Of a stretch of 64,000 nt of DNA, positions 12,545 to 23,019 are shown piece after piece. Below the pieces are notes generated by a model. That model was not told the DNA's origin and did no database searches. It saw only the letters and a program-made list of their open reading frames with translations. This stretch comes from Lepidurus packardi. Its lineage: Eukaryota; Arthropoda; Branchiopoda; Notostraca; Triopsidae. Position numbers and translations under genes: made by a program. Positions within the stretch are counted from its first letter, which is position 1; each line of letters opens with the position of its first letter. Where the stretch lies: positions 839,501-903,500 of the forward strand of contig JAKZAN010000003.1 of the NCBI GenBank assembly GCA_023053545.1. The letters are read 5' to 3'.

Positions 12545-15500
12545 CTAAATCATGTTTTTAGTTTCCTTGAAAAACTCACAAACATCTGGGAAAATTTTTT
12601 GATTGGTTAAAAGTGTCTCTGTGTTAAAATGTAGTTTGTGGCTACTTAATTGTCGTAAAAGAGTGGCCCTAAGTCTGTTAAGTCGTCGGCAGTGGTAGAG
12701 TAAGTGGGTAATGTCCTGTCGGGTCTGGTCTTGGCAAGAACAACAATCGTTGTCAGTTTTCTGGACTCTTCGTAAGTAGGATTTGGTAGGGTAGTGGCCT
12801 GTGCGTAGTTGGATTATTGTTGATATTACAGGCTTCGGTAGCTTCAACGTTATAATAGGTTTGTGTAGTGGTCCAGCTCCGAGTTCTTGAAGGCAGTTTT
12901 TTGCTAACATCCAGAGATGTGCCCACTGCTCTATGGTATGTGTGTCGATTTTTTGGTATGCGTCTTTTTCGTTTAGTGGGGGATGGAGCCAAATTGTCTC
13001 CAAGTTGCTTCTTGCCCGTTCGTAACATGTAGTGTATCTCTTCCTTTTTGGAACTTCTGAAGTGGTTGGCCATTTATCCCAGTTCTTGCTCGTGAAATTT
13101 CTTAGAAGCGATTTTTCTAGTAGAAGACTTAGCGGGGGGAGGCCAGTTTCGATTTCCAAGGCTGTCGTGGGGGTGGATTTTAATGCTCCTGTAATTATTA
13201 AGAGTCCTTTCCTGTATATTTGATTCAATGGTTTAAGATTGCTTGGAGAAATGTTGCTCCAGGCTGGGAAGCCAAATCGTAGTTTTGATATTACCGTGGA
13301 TTGGAAAAGAGTTTTTAATTGCATACATGATGCGCTTCTCGAGATGTTGCTTATTTTGCGTATTTGTTGTAGGTTAAAATGGCACTCCGAAGCGAGGTAG
13401 CTGGTGTGATGTTGCCAATTTAATTTAGTGTCGTAAATTAGGCCCAAATATTTAACCGTTTCTTTGGGAATGATTTGGATTTGGTCCCAAGTCAAAGGAC
13501 ATCTTTCTGGTGTCCGTTTTCTTGAGAAATGTATGAGTTCTGTTTTTTCTCTTGAAAACTCTAGATGAAGTTGTTTTCCCCATTTTTCCAAAGCAGTGAT
13601 ATTGTTTGAGATCAGCTTGACATTGTTCGCACTGGAGCGACCTGACACGTGGATAAGGAGATCATCGGCAAAGGCCTGCGTACGAATTTTCTTCCTTTGG
13701 ATGACACTTAAGGATTTGTTAACATAGATTAAGAAGAGAGTTGGAGAGAGAGGGGAACCTTGTGGTACACCTTTCGTTACCGTGAGAATTGGACTGGACT
13801 CCGTTTTGCATTGAATGTATGCCGTACGATTTTTAAGGAAGCTTTTGGTCCAAAGTATTAATTTTTGTGGGGCTTGGATTTTATAGAGTTCTTTAATTAA
13901 CTTAGTGTGGCATACATTGTCAAAAGCACCTTTTATGTCCAATAACAGGGCTGTGTGAATTTTTCCTTTGTTGAAACTTGTCAAGATTGCGTTGCTTAGT
14001 TGGATCTGAGCGTCGGTAGTGGATCGGTTGGGTCTAAAGCCCCACTGAGCGTCGGAGAGTATGTTTCCGGTTTCCAGGAATATTTTCAGTCGTTTGGAAA
14101 TAGCTTTTTCCAGTATTTTCCCCAGAATCGGAAGAAGCGTTATGGGACGAAAATTTTTTATGGATGAGTAGTCCGTTTTGTTCGGCTTAGGTAGTGGTAG
14201 GACCTTTGCTGCTTTCCATGATTGAGGATAATGTCCCAGGGTAAAGGATGCGTTGTAAATTTGTAACACTGTCTTGCCAATTGTACTCCAGAGTTCTTTT
14301 AGGACGTTGGCTTGAATGGAGTCCACGCCTGGGGCTTTAAAGGGTTTTAGACTCTGTACGATTTCTCGAATTTCCTCGGGGGAGAAGGGAGCAGTCAAAT
14401 CCGAGTCCTTGTGTCTTCCGTTCTTGGGAACGTGGGATGTAGGGGGATTTAAAACTGATGTAGGTGAGTTTGTTATAGGGGTTCCACCAATTAAATTCTC
14501 CGCGATGAAACTCATTTTTGCTTTAGAGTCAGTGAATGGTTGTCCGTCTGCTTGTTTCAGGCGGTCTAGTTTGGTTAGGGAATCTTTTTGTCTTAGATGT
14601 TTATTAAAATTCCACAGAAACTTATTGTCAGGAGTCGTCATTTTGTCTGCCCAATATCTATCTCGGAGTAACCTAGTCCTTGAGCGGTAGCAGTTCCTGG
14701 TGGTTTTCCATTCAGTTTCGTGTTGTGGTTTCCGTGTAGTTTTGTAAAGTCTGAGTGCTTTGGCTGTTTGTCTGCGTAGCAGGTCGAGTTCTGTCCTCCA
14801 CCATGGGTTGCTGTATTGTCCTGTAGTGCGTTGGGGAATGTTTTGGTGCATTGTCGTTTGTATTATGGATGTCAGTTTGGATGCGGCTACGTCTAGGTCT
14901 CGTGGGTTGTTAAGTCTGTTGAAAAGTTGACGATTTAAAAGTATGGCTTGTGCAGTGTCGAGTCTTAGTTTTTGCCAGTTGGTTTGTCGGTAGCACCATG
15001 TTTTAGTGTGACAGGGACTGGTGAATGGGAGGTTAATAGTGATTTCGATGGCCACGTGGTCAGATTCGTTGTAGTATTCGTCGTTTAAAATAGTTAAATG
15101 TACGTGACTCAGCAGTTGTCGTGAAGTGAATGTTAGGTCTATTGTGGAATTTTGACCTCGTTCGTTTTGGAAGGTGGGGATGTTCCGCGTGTTGAGAAGT
15201 TGTAAGTCGTGCTTCGTAATAAAATCATAGAGTTCGTTCCCTGCGTTATCTGGCTTTTTGTCTTCCCACAACCAATGGTGAGCATTGAAGTCTCCCGTAA
15301 GGATGATGTTGTTGTATGTACGATATTTGCTCCATATTTCATTTAGGAGGGTTTCACAGTTAGTTGTATGTCTTCTGTACAGTGCTATGATGATGATTGG
15401 GAAGGATTGGGGTACATTTAGTTTAAAAGTCACGTAGAGGTTTGAAATGTCGATGATGTTAAAGGGGTTATTTGGCTTGGAGAGTACTGTCACTCCGTTG

Positions 15501-15724
15501 TACTGTGACGTTGCACACGTGGTTAAAAAACTCATGTTAGTGTTGGCAATGTTTTTAGGCGGTTCTATGATCACTATAGTTTCAACCAAACGTTTGCGGG
15601 CTTCTTGAGTAATTTCGAAAAGTTGATCGTAGTTTTTCCGAATGTTGTGGATGAGAATTTTGTGCCCGTGCACTATGGTTTGTTTGTTTTTTTGTTGTCT
15701 ATTGCGGTTCTTCTTGTTGGACAA
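12545..15724 (-). CDS. LINE B ORF2: endonuclease and reverse transcriptase, intact
   Basis: An uninterrupted 1059-codon frame. The N-terminal APE-like endonuclease has VIIEPP, GDFNAHHWLWED, STIDL and SDH, the expected catalytic set. A linker with NPWWRTEL leads to RT blocks FRPITLLPILGKILEKA, LLDIKGAFDN, GVPQGSPLSP and the catalytic FADD. The C-terminus ends with a Cys/His cluster (CCSCQDQTRQDITHLLYHC) and no clear RNase H, which points to the Jockey clade rather than the I clade. The frame opens at a TTG inside the end of ORF1 and has no ATG near its start, so translation would need coupling to ORF1 or a non-AUG start. The protein could act in trans even though this copy has a broken ORF1. 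Confidence 0.92.
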   Translation of the reverse strand: MSNKKNRNRQQKNKQTIVHGHKILIHNIRKNYDQLFEITQEARKRLVETIVIIEPPKNIANTNMSFLTTCATSQYNGVTVLSKPNNPFNIIDISNLYVTFKLNVPQSFPIIIIALYRRHTTNCETLLNEIWSKYRTYNNIILTGDFNAHHWLWEDKKPDNAGNELYDFITKHDLQLLNTRNIPTFQNERGQNSTIDLTFTSRQLLSHVHLTILNDEYYNESDHVAIEITINLPFTSPCHTKTWCYRQTNWQKLRLDTAQAILLNRQLFNRLNNPRDLDVAASKLTSIIQTTMHQNIPQRTTGQYSNPWWRTELDLLRRQTAKALRLYKTTRKPQHETEWKTTRNCYRSRTRLLRDRYWADKMTTPDNKFLWNFNKHLRQKDSLTKLDRLKQADGQPFTDSKAKMSFIAENLIGGTPITNSPTSVLNPPTSHVPKNGRHKDSDLTAPFSPEEIREIVQSLKPFKAPGVDSIQANVLKELWSTIGKTVLQIYNASFTLGHYPQSWKAAKVLPLPKPNKTDYSSIKNFRPITLLPILGKILEKAISKRLKIFLETGNILSDAQWGFRPNRSTTDAQIQLSNAILTSFNKGKIHTALLLDIKGAFDNVCHTKLIKELYKIQAPQKLILWTKSFLKNRTAYIQCKTESSPILTVTKGVPQGSPLSPTLFLIYVNKSLSVIQRKKIRTQAFADDLLIHVSGRSSANNVKLISNNITALEKWGKQLHLEFSREKTELIHFSRKRTPERCPLTWDQIQIIPKETVKYLGLIYDTKLNWQHHTSYLASECHFNLQQIRKISNISRSASCMQLKTLFQSTVISKLRFGFPAWSNISPSNLKPLNQIYRKGLLIITGALKSTPTTALEIETGLPPLSLLLEKSLLRNFTSKNWDKWPTTSEVPKRKRYTTCYERARSNLETIWLHPPLNEKDAYQKIDTHTIEQWAHLWMLAKNCLQELGAGPLHKPIITLKLPKPVISTIIQLRTGHYPTKSYLRRVQKTDNDCCSCQDQTRQDITHLLYHCRRLNRLRATLLRQLSSHKLHFNTETLLTNQKIFPDVCEFFKETKNMI

Positions 15725-16369
15725 GTTGGGTCAAAGGAATAGTGGTCTCCTTTGCAGTTGACGCATTTCTTTGTGGTCTTTGTGCAGGATCTCGTGTCGT
15801 GCTTATCTGCGCACTTTGCACAATTTGCTGTTTTGGTACAAGAAGAGGCCATGTGGTTGTATTCCTGTCAATTAAAGCACTGGATGACTGCTGGGCGATG
15901 GATGTCTTCTACTTGTACGACTTTGTTAAAAGCATAGAGGTTTCCTTTTGTAACAAGCTCTATTTTTTCTTTCAGTGAGGAACATTCAATGATTATAGAG
16001 CCAAAATTTTTAGTGCTTTGTTGGTTGAGCCAGTGAGCGTTGGTGTGAGTGAAGATAATAGAGTTTTTTTGGTGAGTTCTGTGCCGATGTTTTCCAATGT
16101 TTGGTTCTTGGGGAGTTGATGAATTACTATTTTTGTGTTTGGTTTCACCGTCTTGACCGGGCCAAAATGAGGTAGAGTGGTTGACTTAAGTAGCGAGTCC
16201 GCTTTCCGTTTGTCTTGGGGTTTTTTGAATGTTATGGCAAGTTTGCCCAAGCGTGTTTTTCTTATAAGGACCGGGCTTGGAGCCACCGGATCGCTGCCAC
16301 GAAGGTCTTCTTCTATAAATTGTACAAGTTTCTCTGGGTTTGTTATTTCACTCTTCTTGGATGCGTCTT
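15673..16369 (-). pseudogene. LINE B ORF1 (gag-like), truncated and broken
   Basis: The fragment begins without a start at the 5' truncation and reads an RRM-like region with KIVIHQLPKN. A frameshift near 16030 moves the reading frame. The first zinc knuckle then has a TGA at 15868-15870 where its second Cys should be (CFN then stop then QEYNH). Two more knuckles (CAKC..., CVNC...) follow, and the frame ends at 15673, overlapping ORF2. Compared with the 442-codon ORF1 of LINE C roughly the first 230 codons are missing. Confidence 0.85.
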
Positions 16370-16381
16370 GTATATTATTTT
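16370..16381. repeat. LINE B target-site duplication, 5' copy
   Basis: GTATATTATTTT, identical to 12369-12380. It marks the point where CACTA sequence resumes. Confidence 0.9.
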
Positions 16382-16526
16382 ACTCTTAAAATTGTTGCAA
16401 AAAAACAAGAAAATGCAGGTAATATTACAACAATTTTACTTAACGATAGTTCACAACGAAATTATGGTAGGAATACATCAAAACAGTTGTATAAGCACTG
16501 TAAATTTAAAAAAAAATTTTACAGTG
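16382..16526. repeat. CACTA right terminus
   Basis: This is the end of the transposon after the LINE B insertion. The last 32 bp form an inverted repeat in themselves: CACTGTAAATTT is separated by an A-run from its near complement AAATTTTACAGTG. The terminus matches the left end for CACTGTAAAA. Confidence 0.8.
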
Positions 16527-16528
16527 TA

Positions 16529-16675
16529 TCCTGAAAGTTGATTGATTGTTAAGTTTTGCAGAGGTTCGAGTACTATCACGGTATCCATATCTTCTTTCTG
16601 AACTTGTCGTGTTAATTCTTGAAGTTGGTCATAGCTCTTTCTTATATTTTGGATCAAGATTTTTGTCGGTTTCAT
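16529..16675 (-). pseudogene. LINE A ORF2, N-terminal start
   Basis: The ATG at 16675 begins MKPTKILIQNIRKSYDQL, matching the ORF2 start of LINEs B and C, and continues with VIVLEPLQNL. The frame stops at the CACTA insertion and resumes at 6190. The start codon overlaps the ORF1 stop in an ATGA tetranucleotide (16672-16675), a termination-reinitiation arrangement. Confidence 0.87.
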
Positions 16676-18107
16676 GCTTTTTTAGCGGATTGGGCTTCTT
16701 TAATGGCAGCAATTCGGGTTGGGCAGTTCTTATCAAAGGCTGCGTGTTTGCCTCCGCAGTTGACACATTTCAAGAAGGTGTTGTCGCAGTTTTTAGCTTC
16801 ATGTATTATTGTGCCACACTTGGCGCATTTGGAGGTAATGCTTTGACAGTTGAAAGAAGTGTGCCCGTATTTTTGGCATTCAAAGCATTGGAGGATTGAG
16901 GGCGGTCGAGAGCTTTCCACTTGTACTGTACGGTTGAAGGCAAGAAGAGTTCCGCGACTTGTAAGGATGTCTTTTTCCGTATCTGACGAGCAAGTATAGA
17001 AGACGGAGCCGTGTTTTTTGCCATTGTCCTCGTTGATCCATGAAACTTGATCAGGTTTAAAAGTGATATTGAGACTTGAGTTCTTTTCTGAAAGGTGTTC
17101 GCAAATTTCTTCTCTTGAGACATCTTTCGGGAGCAGATGAATTGCCACTTTTAGCTTAGGTTTTATAGTGACGACCTTGATCCTTCCAAGTTGACAAAGA
17201 AATTTTCCGTCCAAAATTTTTGCGGATTCTTCTTTTTCAGCTTCGTTTTTTTATGTGAGGATTAGATCTCCTTGCATCTTTTTTCTCACCAGGATTGGGC
17301 GAGGTGCTTGGCTATCAAAGGCTTTAATATCAGAGTCGATTAAGGATAGGAGCTCTCTTTTGGTGTGCTGCTTTTTACGTTTTTAGGCGTCCTGCTGACG
17401 GATGAAAAGAGTCACGGCTTTTTCAGCATTGATTGAGCTAATGTTAGGAGTTTGTTCTGGGGAAGTTTCAGGCAAGGGGATGGTATTCTCATTTCCGTTG
17501 TTTTGAGTCTTGGATTGTTTAGGTCGGCGCCTTCTGGTGACAAGCAGCCATCCATTTTCTTCCTGTTTTTTTCTTCTTGTCGTTGCTCGGTGGCATTGAG
17601 TACGTTTTCAGGTCTAGCTTCAGCTCTTGTTTCGAGTTTGGTTTCAAGTTTGATAACGATTCCGGTTAGATTTTTAACTTTCTCTGTAAGCAGATCTTGG
17701 GTTTCCATCATGGCTTGCAATGTGTAGGCTATGATTTCTGTTTGAGACGATACTACGCTGCTAATCGAGTGGGAGCGTTTTCGAAACGAGAGTTGAGCCC
17801 TGGGGGAGTGTAAGCGGGCGCGTTTTAACGAATTTTGACGGCTTGGACAGGAATTGGAGGAGCTTTGATCATTTTCAAATTCGTTTCCGTAGATTGTACA
17901 AATCGAAGCATCGGTGTATTCCATTGAGTTGTCTTTTTCAGTAGTTTTTCTTTTTTCCGATGGGCCAGTTTTCGGAGTCGGCAGTGCTGCTGCACCTTCC
18001 ATGGGGAAATTCCTGAACCAATATGGACGGACGTTTAACGTGGCTAACACTTTTAACACAACGTTAAGCAACAAACTTAACAGAAATGAAGTTATTAGTT
18101 TAGACAA
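16672..18107 (-). pseudogene. LINE A ORF1 (gag-like, CCHC zinc knuckles)
   Basis: Two open pieces represent one protein. The 18107-17412 piece is a Ser/Lys-rich N-terminus followed by a helical segment (about residues 115-165) that may be coiled coil. The 17214-16672 piece has an RRM-like domain (VAIHLLPKDVSREEI) and three zinc knuckles: CFECQKYGHTSFNC, CAKCGTIIHEAKNC and CVNCGGKHAAFDKNC. Between 17412 and 17214 the frame is broken. It packages LINE RNA in related elements. The true 5' start is uncertain because the first residues are hydrophobic and may be read from the leader. Confidence 0.85.
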
Positions 18108-18109
18108 CT

Positions 18110-18560
18110 GAATGTTACTTTATCATCGTGGTAAGGAACCAGACCCTTTAAGGAGCGGTAAGGAAACTGATTGTAGGGTGTGTCACATAGTGTCAGTTTT
18201 AGGGGTAATTGTCACTGGAGGCAATAGGTAATAAGTTCAATTTAATCACCAAACGAACAAGGGCTTTAAGAACTTTCATTTAAACTGTAACATAGAACGA
18301 AAGTAACAGGATTTGAGGTGAAAAATTGACTTTTTAGGAGAGAGATGGGTGACACGTCTTCACTAGTCGTCGACCACCAGGGGACTCTTTGTCAGATCTG
18401 CTTCAATGCTAAGAAGTGCAAGCTCGTTCAGTTTATTTTGTTGCATTGTTGATTTTAAATGGTCCTTTATCCTTTCAGGGAAGAAAAGGACCTTTCAGCT
18501 GAGGAGTTCACTACTGGCGTACAAACAAACATTCTTAATAGAATATCAACGTTTGGATAA
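18110..18560. other. No gene recognised (possible LINE A leader)
   Basis: Between the LINE A ORF1 and the hAT copy. No convincing coding frame or repeat. It may contain the LINE A 5' leader, whose boundary I cannot place. Confidence 0.4.
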
Positions 18561-19920
18561 ATTGTCTGTAGTCCTTTCTCTCGTAGCCATCTACATAGCA
18601 CTAAGGGGTCTTCATCCTAATGTTGCTATCAATTACGTGACATTTGAGATGGATGAGTTCGTCACAGAGAGTGGGTTCCAAATCTTTTTTGAATGTAGAA
18701 AGCAGTTTTCTTCCCTCGCTTTCAAGTTCAAGAGATGTCAGTGTCCAGAATTTCGTAATAGCACGAAATTTCACTCTTAATTCTTTGTAAGCAACTGACC
18801 TTTTCTCTAGTTCTGCTTTTAAAGTGTCCACAATCACAAGAAAAGTATTGATACGAAAGTTGTCACGCCCACGTAACCGAACTTCCCCTCCACGTGTCTC
18901 ATCAGACTAAAGTTTCCGGATACTCGAACGCTTTTCGTCGCGCTCATACACTTTCTTTTATGAGAGATTCAGGGCTTTCTCTTCATATAAATCGAATTGT
19001 TCTCGAAGTTCTCCCAAATACTTAACTAGCGATTGAAGAACTTCAACAACTTCGAAAACATCAATTTCCACGCTTTGCACATAGCAACTTAATCAGTACG
19101 CTTCTAGCTCCTGCTCGGGTTCCTGAATTCTGAGTTTCGTCACTTTCGAGATGCTTAAGAACATCTATGATGGCAAACCAATCGTCTTTCAGTGCCCTAC
19201 AGGCATCATACCTTGCCGACCACCGTGTAGTGGACAGGCTTTTGGCAGTGAGGGTGCTAAATTTTTTCAAAACATCCCATCTCGATGTAGATGCTGAAAA
19301 GAAGTTGTAAAGCTCTTGGAGGAAATAAAAAAACGATACGGCTTCAATACAACAATCAACCGCACGCGTCCCCACAAGATTTAACGAATGCCCTGTACAG
19401 GTTATGAAAGATGCAAGAGGACACACTTCTAATATTCTAGCTTGAAGACCAGAATAAGCGCCAGCCATATTAGCTGCGTTGTCATAAGATTGTCCGCGAC
19501 ATTGCGAAATATAAAGGTTGAGATCTTTTAGAGTCCTAGTCACAGCTTCGAACATTTCATGAGCTTTGTGACCAACTTTAGGTAAAAACTTGACGAATCT
19601 TTCGACAGGCTCTCCGTTTTCCTTTACATAGCGCAGGATAAATGACAGTTAATCCACATTTGAAACATCAGGAGTCGAATCCACAACAAGAGAAAAGTAC
19701 TTCGAGATTTTAACTTCATCAGTAATAATGGTCAGTACTTTCTTAGCTAAGAGCTCAATGAACTCATCACAAATGCTTGATGATAAGTACGATGTCTGTC
19801 GACTGCCTGGCTTTCCAAATCTCCTGATGTGATCAGCCAAAAATGGATCAAACGCTGCAAATGCAAGCAAATGGATCAAATTGAGATCGTAGGTAGTGAA
19901 CGGTTCCATTTACTCCCGCA
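18560..19920 (-). pseudogene. hAT transposase copy A (ZMYM1-like, DUF4371)
   Basis: Minus-strand pieces cover a hAT-type transposase. At 19909-19649 is a DUF4371-type block with SSSICDEFIELLAKKV and the acidic VDSTPDVS. A TAA at 19646-19648 follows, then the same domain continues without a start (FILRYVKENGEPVERF) into 19555-19061. That piece has the strongly conserved CRGQSYDNAANMAGAYSGL and CTGHSLNLVG. At 18837-18601 is a helical segment before the C-terminal dimerisation domain. The dimerisation domain itself seems lost. The family normally inserts with 8 bp duplications; I could not find the terminal repeats. It is a dead copy. Confidence 0.82.
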
Positions 19921-20145
19921 TGTAGGGATTGAAGATGAGTGTGTTGCATCAGGTGACTGGCTAGTGTCGAGGGTTTGGGTATCAGTATGGGGTAAATAGT
20001 GCTATAGTCCATTGGTGCGTTTAATAAACGACCTTTGCATCGTAAGATTCCTTTCGAATCGAGAAATAGATAAAGTTGACTAAGAATGGGGGAAATACCT
20101 TATTTGGATCTTTTTCTGATCTGCGCGATTTCTGTTTCGTAGTGC

Positions 20146-20178
20146 TAACAGCTGTCCGTAGGCAACGGACAGCTGTTA
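20146..20178. repeat. Perfect hairpin, 14 bp arms
   Basis: TAACAGCTGTCCGT and its exact reverse complement ACGGACAGCTGTTA flank a 5 nt loop AGGCA. No gene is attached; it lies just upstream of the hAT copy. Possibly a terminal or subterminal hairpin of a small element. Confidence 0.75.
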
Positions 20179-20220
20179 TCGTTTCAAAAAATGATAAGAA
20201 CGGTCTTAATTGGCACACGT

Positions 20221-20940
20221 AAAGGTTAAATTAGGTACATTTACTAAGTCTTAGTGAATGCGAGTATTCCCCACGCGTTTCTTACCTCTAAACCTAATAA
20301 TTCTAATATTCCATACGCGTATTCCATATGCGTTTCTTACCTCTAAACCTTCCAAAAGGTTCCACTATTTAAACCACTTATTCTGACAAAACACGCTAAA
20401 CGACAACAGGAGAGGCTTCCTTAGGTGATGCCACCCAGCCACTGCTGCATTCCAGTTGCGCAATGCGACCCGAGCCCCATTATGTGAGCTTTTGGGCATT
20501 AACGGTGCAAACAGAACTAGTTTGTTTTAAAATATTTCACTTCCTAACTCATGTCTTCAATAATGATAATTAACTGTTTAATTTAACTGCGCTCTCTGAA
20601 ATGGATGGGAATGGGAGGAGACTTTAAATTAAATTTTATTGTAGAGAGCTAATTTAAATAACTCATTTAACTAACGATTAGCCAAGTAACAAATAAACTG
20701 TTTACCAACTACATGTAAAAATGGTACATTAGCAAAAGGTTTCACTCAAGCCATTCATTATGTTCTAGTCATGTATCCTTATTGATTCTAAATTAAAAAT
20801 AAATTGATAAAAACGACGGATTCCTTGATATGGAATTGGCCCTGTAGTTCGGTAACAACGATAGCACGATTTCTTCCGAAACATTGATTACATTCTCAAG
20901 TTGCTGTCATTAATTGTCGACTAGCAACAACATCAAATAA
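20221..20940. repeat. Gene-free stretch with 55 bp-spaced direct repeat
   Basis: A 21 bp direct repeat occurs at 20275-20295 and 20330-20350 (core CGTTTCTTACCTCTAAACC). The rest is AT-rich with no convincing ORF. Confidence 0.6.
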
Positions 20941-20949
20941 ATGTAGAAC

Positions 20950-22047
20950 GCAGCACGGAAATAGATACATCTTAGTGGTTGGTGATCTTTTTACTAAATG
21001 GATCGAGGCTTATGCAATTAAAAATCAAGAGGCTAAGACAATAGCAGAAAAGTTTGTTTTTGAGTACATTTCCAGATATGGTGCGCCGGTATAATTACAC
21101 ACGGATCAAGGTAAGAATTTTCAATCATCAACACTGATCGAAGTGTGTAAGTTGTTAAGTGTTCGAAAGATCCAACACCTTATTACCCTCAGAGCGACGG
21201 GTTTGTTGAAATAGCAAACCGTCCAATGCAGGGCTTAGAAAAATTATTGACAATGGTGACGACACATGGAAGGTTGTACTTCCCCATTGGCGTATCGCAC
21301 AAGTGTACAAATTTCTACGAAGAGGACTCCAGCATTTTTGCATTTAGGAAGGGAAATACGTCTTCCTGTGGACCTAGTGTATGGTGGTGGCAATTTGCAA
21401 GAGAAAACCATCTCGACTACTGAGTACGTGAAAACAGTGTAAAAGAATGTACAAGAGGCGTATGAGGTAGTTGGGAAGCAACTGGATCTGGCCCAACAGC
21501 GCCAGAAATCGTACTACGATCAATCAACTTCAAGAAAACAGATTCCAGTTGGGGATTAGGTGTGGTTGCACATACCTGTACCACCAAAGGGGAAATTGCC
21601 TAAATTTCACAGACCTTGGGTAGGTCCTTGGACGGTTAAAAAATTAATCAGAAAAAGTGGCTAGGATAAAACATCGTGTGAATGGTTCAGGAAAAATTGT
21701 TCATGTGGATAACTTAAAACGTGGACAAGTTGTTCAAATATGTGGAGGAACCCCCATGGCAAGCGCGTGCAGTTTCAACTCAGATTAAAGATACTGTAGC
21801 GAGTCGTATCCGTCGAACATATACACCCAGAAGAGTGGTGGATTGGGAAGATGAGGACGATCAGCTGAACGAAGAGCTGACGGATACAGACTTGGGGACA
21901 AGTGGAGCTCCGTTTCTACCGGTGAAGGACAACGGCAAATGGAGCCGAAGTCGGAAAGACCACAAAGAGTCAGAAATGTTCCTGAAAGGCTTGTCTATTA
22001 CGAAAAAGGGAAGCTTATTGGGTAGTTTTATTTAAAAGAGGGAATAG
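20950..22047 (+). pseudogene. Gypsy integrase fragment A
   Basis: The plus strand reads an integrase core with ILVVGDLFTKWIEAYAI, then LHTDQGKNFQ near 21095-21120. The first catalytic Asp region is lost at the 5' side. A stop lies just before LHTDQ and several frameshifts follow. The frame then reads the Gypsy C-terminal chromodomain-like tail (KFHRPWVGPWTV, near 21610) and an acidic tail (21721-22035). The rest of pol is missing. It is related to fragment B at 25.0-26.5 kb, which has the same block order and similar tail. Confidence 0.85.
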
Positions 22048-22257
22048 TGTAAGGATGTATATTGTTAATAGTAGTCTTGGTGATGGAATAGTTTGTATGA
22101 CCCTTGACCTTGCCTTCGTGTCAGACTGACCGGACTTGACTCAACTGACATGGGACTAACTAACGGTATGACCCTTTCTTCTAATCCATTCCACTCTTAT
22201 ATAAACCCATGGGTAGTTCAATACAGACAGTCATACTTGAGGTTTGTCTACCTTACA
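22048..22257 (+). repeat. Candidate Gypsy A 3' LTR
   Basis: It starts TGTAAGG and ends CCTTACA (7 bp inverted ends), directly after the integrase tail. A TATATAAA box lies near 22196. A poly-A signal AATAAAA lies at about 22312, outside these limits, so the LTR may be longer than marked. Confidence 0.55.
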
Positions 22258-22413
22258 ATTGACTGAAAAGCATCGTGAGAGCCTAGAAATTAATAATTCC
22301 AAGTTTCCAATAAAAGGGAGTTGAGGTAGCATATCCCAGCAGTTATATGAAAGACATTGGAAGTTTCTGTACACTAGTTTCTTATTCTAAGATCAAAATT
22401 GACTAAAGTGTAA

Positions 22414-22809
22414 TGTTCCGTACCGTTCCAAATTCTTTAAATAACTTGTATATTAACATTGTCTTTAGAAGTAACCTTACTTAAGCTTTTGCCTTTCGAC
22501 CTTGAATGTTTTTTTATGTTTTGGAATTATTTAATTGTTCTGACCTTTGTGCCTATTGCTTTGTCCTTCACTTTGTACCTGAGTAGTGTTATGTGTTCCT
22601 ATATAAGGTGATGGGAAAATGAAGTGAGGGACACTCTTCAAGCGTCTCTACTCAGATGGCTGTTTAAGCACTGGTCAGTTCGGTTACCAAATATTTATTT
22701 GTGTAAAAAGAAACGAATAAAATGTGAAAATGTTGTACCGTGTTTCTAAATTAATTAAAACTAAAATTTTACTATACTCGTTAAAACCCGTGGCCAAGTA
22801 TTGCGTACA
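22414..22809 (+). repeat. BEL B 5' LTR (about 396 bp)
   Basis: It begins TGTTCCGTAC, the same 10 bp as the BEL C LTR, and ends GCGTACA just before a PBS. It contains CTATATAAGG near 22600 and AATAAAATG near 22717. The rest of the LTR is unlike BEL C. No partner LTR was found. Confidence 0.7.
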
Positions 22810-22814
22810 TAGCT

Positions 22815-22834
22815 TTTGGTGCATCGACCGGGAA
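22815..22834 (+). other. BEL B primer binding site, tRNA-Gly-like
   Basis: TTTGGTGCATCGACCGGGAA is identical to the BEL C PBS. Its complement resembles the 3' end of tRNA-Gly(GCC) with CCA (from memory, one mismatch). Confidence 0.75.
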
Positions 22835-23019
22835 GGCTAGCAAATGCTTTCCCGTAAGTAACGTTCAATCTCGTATTTCGATAATTCAACAAATTAAAGA
22901 TTGCCAACTTAAAACTCAAAATTAAACCAAAACTCAAACTTCGTGAAACTAAACCTCTCGTTAAATTGACAAAACTGAGATAACGCTCTTGAAGTTCCTG
23001 AAAAAATCGTTAAAACAAA

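Larger units (their letters stand above)
12381..16369 (-). mobile_element. LINE B, Jockey-like, 5'-truncated in ORF1
   Basis: The element is bounded by a 12 bp exact target duplication. A 26 bp T-run (12381-12406) is its poly-A tail in the minus orientation. Its 5' end at 16369 falls inside ORF1, so the first half of the gag-like ORF is missing, typical of incomplete reverse transcription. ORF2 is fully open. It sits within the CACTA transposon and is therefore younger than it. Confidence 0.93.
6193..16526 (-). mobile_element. CACTA (EnSpm/CMC) DNA transposon with nested LINE
   Basis: The ends are CACTGTAAAA at 6193 and its reverse complement TTTTACAGTG ending at 16526, flanked by TA at 6191-6192 and 16527-16528. 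Removing the element and one TA joins two pieces of LINE A ORF2 in frame with the same spacing as in LINE C, which supports the exact boundaries. About 4.0 kb of the span is the later LINE B insertion, so the original element was about 6.3 kb. It carries a C2H2-finger transposase and a second spliced gene, both on the minus strand. A 2 bp duplication is shorter than the usual 2-3 bp of CACTA elements but within the CMC range. Confidence 0.9.
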
